In this document: positions 9,439-18,700 of the stretch, piece by piece
Layout of the letters: every line of letters starts with the position of its first letter
Numbering within the stretch: position 1 is the stretch's first letter
From: Luteimonas gilva
GTDB taxonomy: Bacteria; Pseudomonadota; Gammaproteobacteria; Xanthomonadales; Xanthomonadaceae
Length of the DNA: 64,000 bases
Assembly: GCF_005239095.1 (NCBI RefSeq)
Contig: NZ_SZUA01000002.1
Coordinates: 124,001-188,000 of the forward strand
Direction of reading: 5' to 3'
Translations under genes and position numbers: made by a program
The notes under the pieces: generated by a model
What the model was told of the DNA's origin: nothing
What the model saw: only the letters and a program-made list of their open reading frames with translations
Database searches by the model: none

Positions 9439-9721
9439 GCCTAACGGGCTCCTGGCAGAACCACGCTCAGATTATGTCAGGACACTACGCTGGTTCGAAG
9501 ACCAGGCAAGCAGCCACGACCGGCCCAGCGCGTCTCAGGCTTAAGGTGGCGACGGTGCACGTTCAAGGCCCAGAGCCTTCGGATCATCCCGTCGTCTTGA
9601 ACGTGACAGGGCGTCCACTTTGGAAGCGGACGTGGTGATTGGATACGCCCGTGGCGTCACCGCACGGCTACGTAGTTCGGGCTTTCGCCTTCCTAATCTG
9701 AAGAAGGTTGATGCGCTCTAT

Positions 9722-10798
9722 CTACTCAACCAACGCCTCATCCTCATCATCCCGCGTAGTTCCCACCGGCTCCGCAGCCTTAACCTTGCCCGCGGGCTTC
9801 TTCGCCACCTTGTCCAGCTCGGCCTTCATCGCGGCGACGGAGGCGCGTTCGGCTTCCATGCAGCGGCCGCGCGCGTCGGGGCATAGGATCTGCATGTAAT
9901 CGGCGTCGAAGTTGAGGCGTTCGACCAGGAAGTCGACGAACGCGCGCACCTTGGGCGAAGTGACCTGGCCGCGCGGGAACACCGCGTTCAATTCGTATTC
10001 CGGTCCGGTCCATCCGGCCAGCACGCGCTGCACGTAGCCTTGCTCGGCGTAGGCCTTGACCATGATGTCGCTGGCCAGCATCAGGCCTTCGCCGCACAGC
10101 AGCGCGCCGCGCACGCCGGCGGGGTCGTTGGCGACCATCACCGGATCGATGCGGTATTCGGACGTCTTCTCGCCGTCGTTCAACGGCCAGTAGTAGTGGC
10201 CGTTGCGGTGCATCTTCTGCATGCCGAGGGTGCGGTGGTGCTGCAGATCGTCGGGATGCAGCGGTTCGCCGTGCCGTTCGATGTACGCCGGGCTGGCGTA
10301 GATCTGGGTGCGGAACGTCGACAGCTTGCGCGCGACCAGATTGGAATCGGGCAGGCTGCCGACGCGCAGGGCGACGTCGATTTCCTTGTCGATCAAATCC
10401 AGCGGTTCGTTGCTGAGCAGCATCTCCACCCGCACTTCGGGATGGCGCGCGTGGAATTCGCCCAGCAGCGGCGCGATGCGTTCGATGCCCAGCGAATACG
10501 GCGCGGTGACGCGCAGCCAGCCGCGCGGCCCGCCTTGCAACTGGCCGACGGCGCTTTCGGCTTCGTCGAGTTCGCGCGCGATGCGCTGGCAATGTTCGTA
10601 GTAGATGTTGCCGGCTTCGGTGAGGCCGAGTTTGCGGGTGGTCCGGTGCAGCAGTTGCGCGCCCAAGCGCGTTTCCAGGTCCTGCACTTTGCGGCTGACC
10701 GTGGTCTTGGGCAGGCGCAGGGATTTGGCCGCGGCGATGAAGCTGCCGTGCTCGACCACTTTGACGAAGATCAGGGTGTCGTTCAGATCGCGGGCCAT
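9722..10798 (-). CDS. LysR-family transcriptional regulator of the efflux operon
   Basis: A 358-residue LysR regulator. The N-terminal winged helix-turn-helix is at residues 3-62 (FVKVVEHGSFIAAAKSLRLPKTTVSRKVQDLE), followed by the effector-binding domain. It has a longer tail than usual: the last 45 residues are Lys/Ala/Glu-rich (KVAKKPAGKVKAAEPVG) and probably disordered. The start at 10798 (MARDLNDTL) gives a normal LysR N-terminus; an upstream start at 10849 would run through the regulatory palindrome. It is divergent from the small-membrane-protein/SDR/RND operon and very likely controls it, as MexT does for mexEF-oprN; that role is inferred from position. Confidence 0.9.
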   Translation of the reverse strand: MARDLNDTLIFVKVVEHGSFIAAAKSLRLPKTTVSRKVQDLETRLGAQLLHRTTRKLGLTEAGNIYYEHCQRIARELDEAESAVGQLQGGPRGWLRVTAPYSLGIERIAPLLGEFHARHPEVRVEMLLSNEPLDLIDKEIDVALRVGSLPDSNLVARKLSTFRTQIYASPAYIERHGEPLHPDDLQHHRTLGMQKMHRNGHYYWPLNDGEKTSEYRIDPVMVANDPAGVRGALLCGEGLMLASDIMVKAYAEQGYVQRVLAGWTGPEYELNAVFPRGQVTSPKVRAFVDFLVERLNFDADYMQILCPDARGRCMEAERASVAAMKAELDKVAKKPAGKVKAAEPVGTTRDDEDEALVE

Positions 10799-10839
10799 CG
10801 ATGGCCTCCTGAGAGTGGGGGTGGGCCCATTGGCCCATC

Positions 10840-10860
10840 TCGGGGACAATTATTCCCCGA
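10840..10860. promoter_or_regulatory. inverted repeat in the divergent LysR/efflux promoter region
   Basis: Two perfect 7-base arms, TCGGGGA and TCCCCGA, flank the AT-rich centre CAATTAT. An interrupted palindrome with an AT-rich middle is the usual form of a LysR-type binding site. It lies 42 bases upstream of the LysR start and 67 bases upstream of the first operon gene, so one site could serve both directions. Confidence 0.6.
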
Positions 10861-10927
10861 TTCAGTGTCTAATCAAGTGGCCTCCACGCGACTACTGTGT
10901 ATCGCAACCCGATACCCGGTGGCCGCC

Positions 10928-11185
10928 ATGCTTACCCCCGCCCAAGCCCGCTTCATCTATCTGCCCGTTGCCCTGGCGGCGCAGGCCCTGTTCGTCGTCC
11001 TGATGGCAATCCTTATGCATCAATGGTTTGCCCTGGACGGCAAGGACTCCTGGCTGGTCGCCGGCGTGATCTCCGTGCCGTCCTCGATGCTGGTGCTGCC
11101 TGCTGTCGGCGCCCTGTTGGCCTGGCTCAGCCGGGACCACATCATCCCATTCACGGGAGAAAAAATCCCGGGAGCGGGACAATGA
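10928..11185 (+). CDS. small two-helix inner-membrane protein
   Basis: An 85-residue protein with two hydrophobic segments, roughly residues 10-30 (FIYLPVALAAQALFVVLMAI) and 45-65 (VAGVISVPSSMLVLPAVGAL), so most likely an inner-membrane hairpin. I recognise no family. It is the first gene of the efflux operon and its stop overlaps the SDR start in ATGA. Its position suggests an accessory role in the efflux or stress function, but nothing in the sequence proves this. Confidence 0.7.
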   Translation: MLTPAQARFIYLPVALAAQALFVVLMAILMHQWFALDGKDSWLVAGVISVPSSMLVLPAVGALLAWLSRDHIIPFTGEKIPGAGQ

Positions 11186-12081
11186 AATCCGCCCTGATTG
11201 TCCTAGGCGCCACGGGTATCGTCGGCTGCGGCGTCGTCCAGGCCGCGCTGGCCCATGGCTGGCCGGTGGTCGCGGTGGCCCGCGATACCGAGGCCTTGGA
11301 CGCTTTGCGCGCCCGCCACGCCGGCGCGGACTTGGTGACGATCAGCGCACCGATCCTGGTCGAAGCCGACGCCGCGAAGTTGGCCGAACGCTTGCGCGCG
11401 CTGGGCCGCCCGTTCGGCGGCGTGGTCGCGACCATCTGCGGCGGCAGCAAGCGCGGCCGCCTGCTCGATCAGCCGGCCGACTTCTTGCGCCGCACGCTCG
11501 ACGAAGACCTGCTGCCGCACCTGGCCGCAGCGCGGCATCTGCTGCCGCTGCTGGCCGCTTCCGATCGCGGCGGCGGCTACGTGCTGATCGGCGGTCCGGG
11601 CGGCGAACATCCGTGGGCCGGCTACGGCCACGATTCGATCGCCGCCGCCGCGTTGCGCATGCTCGCGCGCGTGCTGCACGACGAAGCGCGCGCCTACCCG
11701 GTGCGCGTGCAGCTGCTCGCCGTGGATTCGCCGCTGCGCACCGAAGCGAACAGCAAGCACGCCTGCTCGCAATGGCCGAACGCGTTGGCGGTCGGCCAGC
11801 GCGCGCTGGCCCTGCTCGAACGCTCCGCCGCCGCGCCCGCCCACGCCGTGGTGCGTTACGCGCCGCGGCCGATCGGACAGACGCTCTGGTCGGACGACAT
11901 CGACCTGCCGGTCCTGACGCCCGACAACGAAACCGAAACCGCCGCCGCCGAAACGTGCGCGCAAACGCAAAACACGGATAGCGACGCCGGCCTGCTGCCA
12001 TCACGCTGTCTGCAGGACGCGCGCACGCTGTTGCACCAGATCACCGCCAAGAAAACCAACCAGGAACCCTCCCCTCGATGA
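11182..12081 (+). CDS. short-chain dehydrogenase/reductase-like protein
   Basis: A 299-residue protein with a Rossmann dinucleotide-binding start, ALIVLGATGIVGCGVVQAAL (GxxGxxG), as in NAD(P)-dependent short-chain dehydrogenases. The later region (YVLIGGPGGEHPWAGYGHDSIAAAALRML) fits an SDR core in which the classical YxxxK is not clear, so it could be an atypical SDR or NmrA-like sensor. The last 50 residues are low-complexity. Start and stop are both coupled by ATGA overlaps to the neighbours in the efflux operon. The substrate is unknown; it may modify the compound that the pump exports. Confidence 0.8.
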   Translation: MKSALIVLGATGIVGCGVVQAALAHGWPVVAVARDTEALDALRARHAGADLVTISAPILVEADAAKLAERLRALGRPFGGVVATICGGSKRGRLLDQPADFLRRTLDEDLLPHLAAARHLLPLLAASDRGGGYVLIGGPGGEHPWAGYGHDSIAAAALRMLARVLHDEARAYPVRVQLLAVDSPLRTEANSKHACSQWPNALAVGQRALALLERSAAAPAHAVVRYAPRPIGQTLWSDDIDLPVLTPDNETETAAAETCAQTQNTDSDAGLLPSRCLQDARTLLHQITAKKTNQEPSPR

Positions 12082-13280
12082 ACGCTCCCCACAAGAACCA
12101 ATCCCGTTCGGGTACGCGCTACACCCTCGCCTCGCTGGCGCTGAGTGCGCTGGTCGCGGCGGTCATCGCCGCCTGCAGCAGCCAAGCCGCGCCGGGCGAA
12201 GGCGCCGGCATGCCGCCGCCGCCGGAAGTCAGCGTCGCCACCGTGCTGTCCAAGCCGGTCAAGCAATGGGACGACTTCACCGGCCGCGTCAGCGCGATCG
12301 AAACCGTCGAATTGCGGCCGCGCGTCAGCGGCTACGTCGAACGCGTCGCCTATCAGGAAGGCCAGGAAGTGCATAAGGGCGATCTGCTGTTCGTGATCGA
12401 CCAGCGCCGCTACCGCGCCGAACTCGCCCGCGCCCAGGCCGACCTGGAACGCGCGCGCAGCGAAGCGCGCCTGGCCCGCAGCCAGGACGTGCGCGCGCAA
12501 ACCCTGCTGGAAGCCAAGGCGATCTCGCGCGAAGAGTTCGACACGCGCAAGGCCGCCACCGCGCAGGGCGACGCCGGCGTCCGCGCCGCCGAAGCCGCCG
12601 TCGCCAGCGCCCAGCTCGATCTGCAGTTCACCCAGGTGCGCTCGCCGATCAATGGCCGCGCCGGCCGCGCGATGGTCACCGAAGGCAATCTGGCCCAGGC
12701 CGATTCGACCCTGCTGACCACGCTGGTGTCGCAGGATCCGATGTACGTCTACTTCGAAAGCGACGAACAGAGCTTCTTGCGCTACCAGGAACTCGCTCGC
12801 AAGGGCGAGCGAGTGAACAACAAGAACCCGGTGCGCGTCGGTCTGGCCAGCGAGCAGGGCTATCCGCACGAGGGCGTGGTCGACTTCATCGACAACCAGG
12901 TCGATCCGGCCACCGGCACCATCCGCGCCCGCGCGGTGCTGCCCAACCCGGACCGCGTGTTCACCCCGGGCCTGTTCGCCCGCGTGCAGCTGGAAGGCAG
13001 CGCCGAGTTCAAGGCCATGCTGATCGACGACAAGGCCGTGCTCACCGACCAGGACCGCAAGTACGTGTACGTGCTCGGCCCGAAGAACACCGCGGTGCGC
13101 AAGGACATCGTGCTCGGCCGCATGATCGGCGGCCTGCGCGTGGTCGAGAAAGGCCTGGCGGCGAACGACAAGGTGATCGTGCACGGCGTGCAGAAAGTGT
13201 TCTTCCCCGGCATGCCGGTGGCGCCGAAGCAGATCGCGATGGGCGATCCGGCGCCGAATCCGCAGGTCGCGATGAAGTGA
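12078..13280 (+). CDS. RND efflux periplasmic adaptor (membrane fusion lipoprotein)
   Basis: A 400-residue adaptor of the AcrA/MexA type, linking the inner-membrane RND pump to the outer-membrane channel. The signal peptide ends in a lipobox (VIAAC, Cys33), so the mature protein should be lipid-anchored. Barrel-sandwich halves (ETVELRPRVSGYVERVAYQEGQ and QLDLQFTQVRSPINGRAG) flank a coiled-coil hairpin rich in Ala/Arg/Glu, followed by the beta-barrel and membrane-proximal parts. The start overlaps the SDR stop in ATGA. A repeat-containing gap of 132 bases separates it from the pump gene. Confidence 0.93.
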   Translation: MNAPHKNQSRSGTRYTLASLALSALVAAVIAACSSQAAPGEGAGMPPPPEVSVATVLSKPVKQWDDFTGRVSAIETVELRPRVSGYVERVAYQEGQEVHKGDLLFVIDQRRYRAELARAQADLERARSEARLARSQDVRAQTLLEAKAISREEFDTRKAATAQGDAGVRAAEAAVASAQLDLQFTQVRSPINGRAGRAMVTEGNLAQADSTLLTTLVSQDPMYVYFESDEQSFLRYQELARKGERVNNKNPVRVGLASEQGYPHEGVVDFIDNQVDPATGTIRARAVLPNPDRVFTPGLFARVQLEGSAEFKAMLIDDKAVLTDQDRKYVYVLGPKNTAVRKDIVLGRMIGGLRVVEKGLAANDKVIVHGVQKVFFPGMPVAPKQIAMGDPAPNPQVAMK

Positions 13281-13283
13281 CGT

Positions 13284-13330
13284 GAAAAGCCCTCTTCCGC
13301 GAAGCGGGAGAGGGCTGGGTGAGGGCGCGC
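13284..13330. repeat. short CT-rich palindromic repeat between adaptor and pump genes
   Basis: An inverted repeat AAGCCCTCTTCCGC ... GCGGGAGAGGGCT followed by GGGTGAGGGCGCGCC. It is a member of the 'CCCTCTCCC' repeat family found elsewhere in the window. It sits inside the efflux operon and could form an mRNA hairpin that sets the ratio of adaptor to pump. Confidence 0.6.
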
Positions 13331-13412
13331 CGAATATCCGATCGCGCCGAAACAACCAATAAGCCGGCTGCGCAAGAGCGCGGTCCGGCTACCCGATTGC
13401 CAAGGATTCCCC

Positions 13413-16400
13413 ATGGACTTCTCCAAATTCTTCATCGACCGACCGATCTTCGCCGCGGTGCTGTCGATCGTGATCTTCGCCGCCGGCCTGATCTCGATCC
13501 CGCTGCTGCCGATCGGCGAATACCCGGAAGTGGTGCCGCCCTCGGTGGTGGTGCGCACGGTGTACCCGGGCGCCAATCCCAAGGTGATCGCCGAAACCGT
13601 CGCCACGCCGCTGGAGGAATCCATCCGCGGCGTCGAAGGCCTGATGTACATGAAGTCGGTCGCCAGTTCCGACGGCGTGCTGGCCACCACGGTCACCTTC
13701 CAGCCCGACGTCGACGCCGACGAAGCCACCGTGCGCGTGCAGAACCGGGTCAGCCAGGCGCTGGCGCGCCTGCCCGAAGACGTGCGCCGGCAAGGCGTGA
13801 CCACGCAGAAGCAGTCGCCGGTGTTCCTGATGGTGGTGCACCTGGTGTCGCCGAACGGCAAGTACGACACGCTGTACCTGCGTAACTACATGCGCCTGCA
13901 CATCAAGGACCGTCTGGCCAGCATTCCCGGCGTCGGCGACGCGCAGGCCTTCGGCGGCGGCGACTACGCGATGCGCTTGTGGCTGGATCCGGACAAGGTC
14001 GCCGCGCGCGGCATGACCGCCGGGGATGTGGTGCGCGCGGTGCGCGAGCAGAACATCCAAGTCTCGGCCGGCCAGCTCGGCGCCGAGCCGATGCCCAACG
14101 GCAGCCAGTTCCTGACCCCGATCAACGCCCAGGGCCGCCTGTCCACGCCGGAGGAATTCGGCAATATCGTGCTCAAGAGCGGCGAAGGCGGCGAAGTGGT
14201 GCGCCTGTCCGACGTGGCGCGCGTAGAGCTCGCCGCCGGCGACTACACCATGCGCGCGCGCCTGGACGGCGAGAACGCGGCCGCGATCGGCATCTTCCAA
14301 GCGCCGGGCGCGAACGCGCTGCAGATCCGCGACGAAGTGATCCGGCGCATGGACGAGGCCGCCAAGACCTTCCCTCCGGGCATCGAATACAAGTCGATCT
14401 ACGACACCACGATCTTCGTCCGCGACTCGATCAAGTCGGTGATCACCACGCTGCTGGAAGCGACCCTGCTGGTGGTGCTGGTGGTGATCCTGTTCCTGCA
14501 GACTTGGCGCGCTTCGATCATCCCGCTGATCGCGGTGCCGGTGTCGGTGATCGGCACGTTCGCCGCGCTGTACCTGCTCGGATTCTCGATCAATACCCTG
14601 ACCCTGTTCGGACTGGTGCTGGCGATCGGCATCGTGGTGGACGACGCGATCGTGGTGGTGGAGAACGTCGAGCGCCATATCGAACACGGGGCCACTCCCC
14701 TGGAAGCCGCGCATCTGGCGATGCGCGAAGTGTCCGGGCCGATCATCGCGATCGCCCTGGTGCTGTGCGCGGTGTTCGTGCCGATGGCCTTCCTGAGCGG
14801 CGTGACCGGCCAGTTCTACAAGCAGTTCGCGGTGACGATCGCCATTTCCACGGTGATCTCGGCGATCAACTCGCTGACCTTGTCGCCGGCCCTGGCCGCG
14901 CGACTGCTCAAGCCGCACGGCGCGCAGAAGGACGGACTCACCCGTTTGATCGACCGCGGCTTCGGCTGGCTGTTCCGTCCGTTCAACCGCTTCTTCGGCA
15001 CCAACGCGCAGCGCTACGAGCGCGGCGTGTCCAAGGCGCTGGGCAAGCGCGGCGCGGTGTTTCTGGTCTACGCCGCGCTGCTGCTGGCGACCGGCCTGAT
15101 GTTCCATCTGGTGCCGCGCGGCTTCATTCCGGTGCAGGACAAGTCCTACATCATCGCCGGCGTTAAGATGCCCGAGGGCGCTTCGATCGAACGCACCGAC
15201 GCGGTCTTGAAGAAGATCGGCGCGATGGCGATGAGCATCGAAGGCACCCAGAACGACGTCGCCTTCCCCGGCTTCAACCCGCTGCAGTTCATCAACACCC
15301 CGAACTACGGCGTCACCTTCATCAACCTCAAGCCATTCGGCGAACGCAACCGCAGCGCGGGCGAGATCAACGCCGAGCTTAGCGCCAAGCTGGCCGGCAT
15401 CCAGGAAGGCTTCGCGTTCTCGCTGTTGCCGCCGCCGATCCAAGGCCTGGGCAACGGTTCGGGCTATGCGGCCTTCGTCGAAGACCGCGGCAACTTGGGC
15501 TACGGCGCGCTGCAGAGCGCGGTGCAGGGCATGCAAGGCGCCGGCGCGCAAACGCCGGGACTGGGCTTCATCAATTCCAGCTATCAGGCGAACGTGCCGC
15601 AGCTGGACGCCGAAGTGGATCGGGTGAAGGCCAAGGCGCAAGGCGTGCCGTTGACGGAATTGTTCGACACGCTGCAGACCTATCTGGGTTCGGCCTACGT
15701 CAACGACTTCAACCTGTTCGGCCGCACTTGGCAGGTGATCGCGCAGGCCGACGGCCCGTATCGCGACAACGTCGAAGACATCGCCAACCTGCGCACCCGC
15801 AACCTCAACGGCGAAATGGTGCCGATCGGCAGCATGGTGAAGGTCACCCAGACCTACGGACCCGACCCGGTGATCCGCTACAACGGCTATCCGGCCGCGG
15901 ACCTGCTCGGCGAAGCCGACCCGAACATGCTGTCGTCGGCGCAGGCGATGCAGAAGATCCAGGAACTGGCGGACAAGACGCTGCCCAACGGCATGGAAAT
16001 CGAATGGACCGACCTGAGCTACCAGCAGGCGACCCAGGGCAAGGCGGCGCTGATCGTGTTCCCGCTCGCCGTGCTGCTGGCGTTCCTGGTGCTGGCCGCG
16101 CTGTACGAGAGCTGGACCTTGCCGCTGGCGGTGATCCTGATCGTGCCGATGTGCATGCTCGCGGCCTTGCTCGGCGTGTACTTGACCGGCGACAACAACG
16201 TGTTCGTGCAGGTCGGCCTGGTGGTGCTGATGGGCTTGGCGTGCAAGAACGCGATCCTGATCGTGGAATTCGCCCGCGAGCTGGAACTCCAGGGCAAGAG
16301 CATCGTCGAAGCCGCGCTTGAAGCCTGCCGCCTGCGTCTACGTCCGATCGTGATGACCTCGATCGCGTTCATCGCCGGCACCGTGCCGCTGGTGCTGTCG

Positions 16401-16577
16401 CACGGCGCCGGCGCCGAAGTCCGCCAGGCCACCGGCATCACCGTGTTCTCCGGCATGATCGGCGTGACCCTGTTCGGCTTGTTCCTGACGCCGGTGTTCT
16501 ACGTCGCGCTGCGCAAGCTGGCCAACCGCAAGCTGGTCAGCCACGGCCCCGCCGTCGCGGAGAGCAGCCATGCCTAA
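13413..16577 (+). CDS. RND efflux permease, HAE1 family
   Basis: A 1054-residue inner-membrane proton/drug antiporter of the AcrB/MexB/MexF class and of normal length. The N-terminus (FFIDRPIFAAVLSIVIFAAG) is the first transmembrane helix. The proton-relay aspartates D410 and D411 are present in GIVVDDAIVVVENVER, and the second repeat has 'VGLVVLMGLACKNAILIVEFA'. Two large periplasmic porter regions lie between the helices. The final bases overlap the next gene by 8 bases. Gene order (LysR, SDR, adaptor, pump, outer-membrane factor) recalls MexEF-OprN systems; the actual substrates cannot be read from sequence. Confidence 0.95.
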   Translation: MDFSKFFIDRPIFAAVLSIVIFAAGLISIPLLPIGEYPEVVPPSVVVRTVYPGANPKVIAETVATPLEESIRGVEGLMYMKSVASSDGVLATTVTFQPDVDADEATVRVQNRVSQALARLPEDVRRQGVTTQKQSPVFLMVVHLVSPNGKYDTLYLRNYMRLHIKDRLASIPGVGDAQAFGGGDYAMRLWLDPDKVAARGMTAGDVVRAVREQNIQVSAGQLGAEPMPNGSQFLTPINAQGRLSTPEEFGNIVLKSGEGGEVVRLSDVARVELAAGDYTMRARLDGENAAAIGIFQAPGANALQIRDEVIRRMDEAAKTFPPGIEYKSIYDTTIFVRDSIKSVITTLLEATLLVVLVVILFLQTWRASIIPLIAVPVSVIGTFAALYLLGFSINTLTLFGLVLAIGIVVDDAIVVVENVERHIEHGATPLEAAHLAMREVSGPIIAIALVLCAVFVPMAFLSGVTGQFYKQFAVTIAISTVISAINSLTLSPALAARLLKPHGAQKDGLTRLIDRGFGWLFRPFNRFFGTNAQRYERGVSKALGKRGAVFLVYAALLLATGLMFHLVPRGFIPVQDKSYIIAGVKMPEGASIERTDAVLKKIGAMAMSIEGTQNDVAFPGFNPLQFINTPNYGVTFINLKPFGERNRSAGEINAELSAKLAGIQEGFAFSLLPPPIQGLGNGSGYAAFVEDRGNLGYGALQSAVQGMQGAGAQTPGLGFINSSYQANVPQLDAEVDRVKAKAQGVPLTELFDTLQTYLGSAYVNDFNLFGRTWQVIAQADGPYRDNVEDIANLRTRNLNGEMVPIGSMVKVTQTYGPDPVIRYNGYPAADLLGEADPNMLSSAQAMQKIQELADKTLPNGMEIEWTDLSYQQATQGKAALIVFPLAVLLAFLVLAALYESWTLPLAVILIVPMCMLAALLGVYLTGDNNVFVQVGLVVLMGLACKNAILIVEFARELELQGKSIVEAALEACRLRLRPIVMTSIAFIAGTVPLVLSHGAGAEVRQATGITVFSGMIGVTLFGLFLTPVFYVALRKLANRKLVSHGPAVAESSHA

Positions 16578-17139
16578 CGCAGGACCGCACCTGCCCACGC
16601 GCGACGAGATCCGTCGCGCGATGGGCGCCGGCGAAGACCGTCCGCGCAATGCGCCGAGCGCGAACGAGCATTTCGAAATCGTCGATGCGCTGTACCGCTT
16701 CGGCGCCGGCCAGGATCTGCGCGATCGCGGCTTGTTCGAATCGGCGTTCGCGGCCGACGCGATCCTGGATTTCACCGGTCCCGCGCGGCGCTTGGGCGTG
16801 GAGATCGCAGCGTTCGAAGGCCGCCAGGCCATCGCCGATGCGGTGTTCGCGTCGATCGCCGGGCTGGATACCACCCACACCGTCACCAATCCGCGCGTGA
16901 CCTCCTACGACGGCGCGCGCGCCACGCTCTCCGCCCTGGTCGAAGCGCAGCACTTGCCGCGCAAGGACCACGCCCGCCATCTGCTGCTCAAGAACCTGTA
17001 CACGGTGGTCCTGTCCAAGCACGGACCGCGTTGGGTGATCGAGCGGTTGCGGATCGACAACATTTGGTGGAACGGCGATCCCGCGGTGCTGTTCCCGACA
17101 GCCGCGCAAACCGCTCCCGAGGAGATTCCCCATGCATAA
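16570..17139 (+). CDS. SnoaL/NTF2-like protein in the efflux operon
   Basis: A 189-residue protein with a single NTF2-like (SnoaL type) cone-fold domain: an N-terminal helix pair (ANEHFEIVDALYRFGAGQDLRDRGLFESAFAADAILDF) followed by beta strands (THTVTNPRVTSYDGARATLSALVEAQH) and an end strand (RWVIERLRIDNIWWNGD). Members bind or convert small hydrophobic molecules. It overlaps the pump gene by 8 bases and the outer-membrane factor gene by 8 bases, so it is firmly inside the operon. Such a gene is not a standard part of an RND tripartite pump and may act on the exported compound. Confidence 0.8.
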   Translation: MPNAGPHLPTRDEIRRAMGAGEDRPRNAPSANEHFEIVDALYRFGAGQDLRDRGLFESAFAADAILDFTGPARRLGVEIAAFEGRQAIADAVFASIAGLDTTHTVTNPRVTSYDGARATLSALVEAQHLPRKDHARHLLLKNLYTVVLSKHGPRWVIERLRIDNIWWNGDPAVLFPTAAQTAPEEIPHA

Positions 17140-18595
17140 GCTGAAATTCCCCGCGCTGACGCTGCTCACGGTGGCCTTGGCCGCGTGCGCGGTCGGCCCC
17201 GATCACGTGCGTCCCAACATCGCCGTCCCCGCGCAATTCTCGCGCGCCGAAACGCCGGCCGACACGGCGCGCGATCCCGACATCGCCCTGCGCGAAGCCG
17301 ACGCCGAGTTCTGGCGCGGCTTCGGCGATCCGCAGCTGACTGCGCTGGTGGAGGAATCGCTGGCCGCCAACCACGACCTGCGCATCGCGCTGGCCCGCTA
17401 CGACAGCGCCAACGCGCTGCTGCGCGAAGCCAAGTTCGACCGCTTCCCCACCATCACCGCGAACGCCGAAGGCAGCGACGCGCGCAGCAGCGCCGACCAG
17501 GCGCCGGGCGTGCCCCGCGCCGACCGCGACGGCAAGAGCTACAGCGCCGGCATTTCCGCCGGTTGGGAGCTGGACCTGTTCGGCCGCGTGCGCCGCAACG
17601 TCGAAGCGCAGCGCGCCAACGCCGCGGCCGACGCGGCGGATCTGGAAGCGCTGCAGGTGGCCATCGTCGGCGAAGTCGCGCGCACCTACGTCGAGCTGCG
17701 CGGCCTGCAGGAGCGTTTGCGCGTCGCGCGCGACAACACCGAGAACCAGCGCGAAACGCTGCGCCTGGTCGAAGCGCGCTTGAACGCCGGCCGCGACACC
17801 GAATTCGATACCGCCCGCGCCCGCGCGCAATTGGAAACCACCTCGGCGCGGATTCCGTCGCTGGAAGCGCAAGTGGCGGTGGCCGAACATCGGCTCGCGG
17901 TGCTGAGCGGACAAACGCCGGATGCGCTGGTCGCGCAGCTGGATCCGCAGAAACCGCTGCCGGCCCTGCCCGCGCGGCTGGACGCCGGTACGCCGGGCGA
18001 ACTGCTGCGCCGCCGCCCCGACATCGCCGCCGCCGAACATCGCCTGCACGCGGCTACCGCCAAAATCGGCGTGGCCACGGCGGACTTGTTTCCCCGGTTC
18101 ACCTTGAGCGGATTGATCGGCAGCCAGGCGATCGACAGCAGCGCCTTGTTCGAACGCGACAGCGAAACGCGCTTGGTCGCGTTGGGCATCGACTGGTCGT
18201 TCCTGGACATAGGCCGGGTGAAGGCGCGCATCGCCGCCGCGGACGCGGACGCGTCCGGCGAACTGGCCCGCTACCAGCAAACCGTGCTGCTCGCGCTGGA
18301 AGATACCGAAAACGCGCTGGTGCGCTACGCCAAGGCGCGGGTCGAAGACCAGCATTTGGAGCGCGCCGCCACCGACAGCGCGCGCGCCGCGCAACTGGCG
18401 CGGGTGCGCTACGAAGCCGGCGCTTCGGGCTTGTTCGAAGTGCTGGACGCCGAACGCACGCAACTGCAGGCGCAGGAAGCCTTCGCCGACGGCCGCACCC
18501 GCAGCGTGACCAGCGCGGTGGCGCTGTACAAGGCGCTGGCGGGCGGTTGGCCGCAGCGCAGCCCGGCGCGCGAGGATGTCGCCGGTTTGCGCTGA
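17132..18595 (+). CDS. NodT-family RND outer-membrane factor lipoprotein
   Basis: A 487-residue outer-membrane channel of the OprM/NodT family, completing the tripartite efflux system. The signal peptide ends in the lipobox VALAAC (Cys19), followed by the family signature AVGPDHVRPN. Internal motifs include FWRGFGDPQLTALVEESLAANHD and a second TolC-type repeat (TPGELLRRRPDIAAAEHRLHAAT). It overlaps the preceding gene by 8 bases and is the last gene of the operon; a hairpin follows. Confidence 0.94.
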   Translation: MHKLKFPALTLLTVALAACAVGPDHVRPNIAVPAQFSRAETPADTARDPDIALREADAEFWRGFGDPQLTALVEESLAANHDLRIALARYDSANALLREAKFDRFPTITANAEGSDARSSADQAPGVPRADRDGKSYSAGISAGWELDLFGRVRRNVEAQRANAAADAADLEALQVAIVGEVARTYVELRGLQERLRVARDNTENQRETLRLVEARLNAGRDTEFDTARARAQLETTSARIPSLEAQVAVAEHRLAVLSGQTPDALVAQLDPQKPLPALPARLDAGTPGELLRRRPDIAAAEHRLHAATAKIGVATADLFPRFTLSGLIGSQAIDSSALFERDSETRLVALGIDWSFLDIGRVKARIAAADADASGELARYQQTVLLALEDTENALVRYAKARVEDQHLERAATDSARAAQLARVRYEAGASGLFEVLDAERTQLQAQEAFADGRTRSVTSAVALYKALAGGWPQRSPAREDVAGLR

Positions 18596-18609
18596 ATGCG
18601 GATCGCGAC

Positions 18610-18640
18610 GGCGCAACGGCGGATGAATCGCCGTTGCGCC
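18610..18640 (+). terminator. hairpin at the end of the efflux operon
   Basis: Twelve-base perfect arms, GGCGCAACGGCG and CGCCGTTGCGCC, around a 7-base loop, 15 bases after the outer-membrane factor stop. There is no T-run directly after it, so it may be a weak intrinsic terminator or an RNA-stabilising hairpin. Confidence 0.5.
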
Positions 18641-18700
18641 GGCCGCTGAACGCGCGAGTCTTCACTGCACGCCGACTGCCGCTGTTTTAGCGTCGCGCCC

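Noticed and set aside
9439-9721. Possible small gene between the SIR2-like gene and the LysR gene (9620-9886)
   Set aside because: The frame runs into the LysR coding sequence on the other strand and has no motif; the gap itself shows no clear structure.
13389-15641. A 750-codon His/Arg-rich frame opposite the RND pump gene
   Set aside because: It is an antisense shadow of the pump gene with low-complexity composition.
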